Positions 63,037 to 64,000 of a DNA stretch of 64,000 nt are shown here, piece by piece. Made by a program: the position numbers and the translations under genes. Position 1 is the stretch's first letter, and each line of letters opens with the position of its first letter. The notes under the pieces were generated by a model that saw only the letters and a list, made by a program, of their open reading frames with translations, was not told the origin of the DNA and did not search any database. Origin of the DNA: Comamonadaceae bacterium OS-1 (lineage in GTDB: Bacteria > Pseudomonadota > Gammaproteobacteria > Burkholderiales > Burkholderiaceae_C); assembly GCA_027923965.1 (NCBI GenBank), contig AP026969.1, forward strand, positions 4,898,001-4,962,000, in the 5' to 3' direction.

Positions 63037-63747
63037 TTAAGCGGGATTGGCGGTTTGCCAACTGGCGTTGAGGCGGTGGTGGGATTTGTCCATGTGGGCG
63101 TGCATGGCGGCGCGGGCGGCGGCGGGGTCCTGGGCGCGGATGGCGGCCAGAATTGTCTGGTGCTCTTTCAAAGCGGTACGCCAGGAGCGTGGGGTTTCAA
63201 AATAGCCGCCCAGCCGGGTGAACAGGTGGCCGCGCCGCGCATCCCAATACCCGTGCACGGTTTCGATCAGCACGGCGTTGCCGCAGGCCTGCACGATGGC
63301 CGAGTGGAAGGCCCGGTCGCCCTCCAGCGGGGGCTGGCCCAGGGCAGCCTCTTCGCGCATGGTTTGCAGGGCCTGGTCCATGGCGGCCAGGTGCTCGGGC
63401 TGGGCCAGGGTGGCTGCCAGGGCGGCGGTTTCGCCCTCTACCACGCGGCGGGCGCGGATCAATTCCAGCGGGCCCCATTCGGCGGCGGCCACCGGTGTGC
63501 CTTTGCTGCCTTGGTTGCGCTCCAGTACGTACACGCCCGAGCCGGTGCGTACTTCGACCCAGCCTTCCACCTCCAGCGCAATCAACGCCTCGCGCACCGA
63601 AGGGCGGCTCACGCCCAGCTGCACGGCCAGCTCACGCTCGGCGGGAAGGCGGTGGCCCACGGCGTATTCGCCCGACAGCATGCCCGCGCGCAGTTGGTCG
63701 GCAATCTGGCGGTACAGGCGCTGGGGTTCCAGGGGTTGCAGGGGCAT
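63037..63747 (-). CDS. FadR/GntR family regulator (FCD domain)
   Basis: A 236-aa regulator: N-terminal wHTH (LYRQIADQLRAGMLSGEYAVGHRLPAERELAVQLGVSRPSVREALIALEVEGWVEVRTGSGVYV) and a C-terminal FCD ligand domain (ELIRARRVVEGETAALAATLA, AFHSAIVQACGN, HQTILAAIRAQDPAAARAAMHAHM) with the metal-binding His residues. It should repress the UxaA gene and the divergent SDR gene, with a sugar acid as inducer. Confidence 0.9.
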   Translation of the reverse strand: MPLQPLEPQRLYRQIADQLRAGMLSGEYAVGHRLPAERELAVQLGVSRPSVREALIALEVEGWVEVRTGSGVYVLERNQGSKGTPVAAAEWGPLELIRARRVVEGETAALAATLAQPEHLAAMDQALQTMREEAALGQPPLEGDRAFHSAIVQACGNAVLIETVHGYWDARRGHLFTRLGGYFETPRSWRTALKEHQTILAAIRAQDPAAARAAMHAHMDKSHHRLNASWQTANPA

Positions 63748-63773
63748 GGGCTGAAAGTTTAAGGGTTAGCCTT

Positions 63774-63798
63774 AATTGGTAAAGTGGTAAGGCCAATT
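63774..63798. promoter_or_regulatory. Inverted repeat between the FadR and SDR genes
   Basis: AATTGG (63774-63779) and CCAATT (63793-63798) with a 13-bp spacer containing GTAAAGTGGTAAGG. It lies 27 bp upstream of the regulator start and 63 bp upstream of the SDR start, a good place for the regulator to control both directions. Confidence 0.45.
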
Positions 63799-63803
63799 CA
63801 TAA

Positions 63804-64000
<197 letters not shown>

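Noticed and set aside
61835..63040. Plus-strand frame of 401 codons
   Set aside because: Shadow of the UxaA-type gene.

Overview
The window is high-GC betaproteobacterial chromosome. Gene content and order (metX-metW, purE-purK, type IV pilin beside PglL-like O-oligosaccharyltransferases, CnoX with a CGPC site, a DUF3717/DUF1289 protein, a MXKDX pentapeptide protein) suggest Burkholderiales, most likely Comamonadaceae of the Rhodoferax/Acidovorax type. The organism is inferred from remembered family distribution, not from a search. I see no rRNA, tRNA, CRISPR array or intact prophage.

Layout. 1-3450 is an accessory island: an AbiE-type pair whose toxin has an internal stop codon, a Fic protein with its own winged helix and a palindromic operator, and a second antitoxin/PIN-toxin pair whose toxin also has an internal stop. 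3598-11540 holds housekeeping genes (tapT, a transglutaminase-like protein, an exported MsrA, a GST, the coupled tsaB-rimI-uracil glycosylase set, dacB). 11650-14566 holds two GDSL-like lipoproteins around an OmpW. 14643-17304 is purE-purK-tsaC. 17505-21117 has cnoX, an IS3 remnant, a fatty-acid desaturase and a LacI regulator. 21242-27856 holds a nested inverted-repeat element, an orphan sugar-binding protein/aldo-keto reductase/creatininase operon and a PhnDCEE-like ABC transporter. 29653-36116 runs P450-bioD-bioF-bioA-DUF1016-purC on the minus strand. 37962-41091 has a PIN toxin-antitoxin pair, metW-metX and a GST. 41202-48505 has purB, yaeQ, terC behind a yybP-ykoY riboswitch, a BepA-like protease, moaC and a cyclase-PilZ protein. 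48509-52321 is pilin with two tandem glycosyltransferases. 52544-57155 is a four-gene PP2C / FHA / CHASE2 cyclase / phosphodiesterase operon. 57394-63000s has a second terC, sucCD, argC and an UxaA/FadR/SDR sugar-acid locus cut by the window edge.

Two patterns cut across the annotation. First, a roughly 60-bp palindromic repeat occurs at least 14 times. Its stems keep pairing although their sequence differs, and at least four copies lie in frame inside genes (uracil glycosylase, purK, the M48 protease, PglL). Second, two of the three toxin-antitoxin pairs have a toxin broken by a single in-frame stop while the antitoxin is intact.

The most system-like loci are the phosphatase/FHA/CHASE2 cyclase/phosphodiesterase operon, which puts cyclic-nucleotide synthesis and breakdown in one unit next to pilin, and the P450 coupled to the biotin genes, a possible BioI-like pimelate source.
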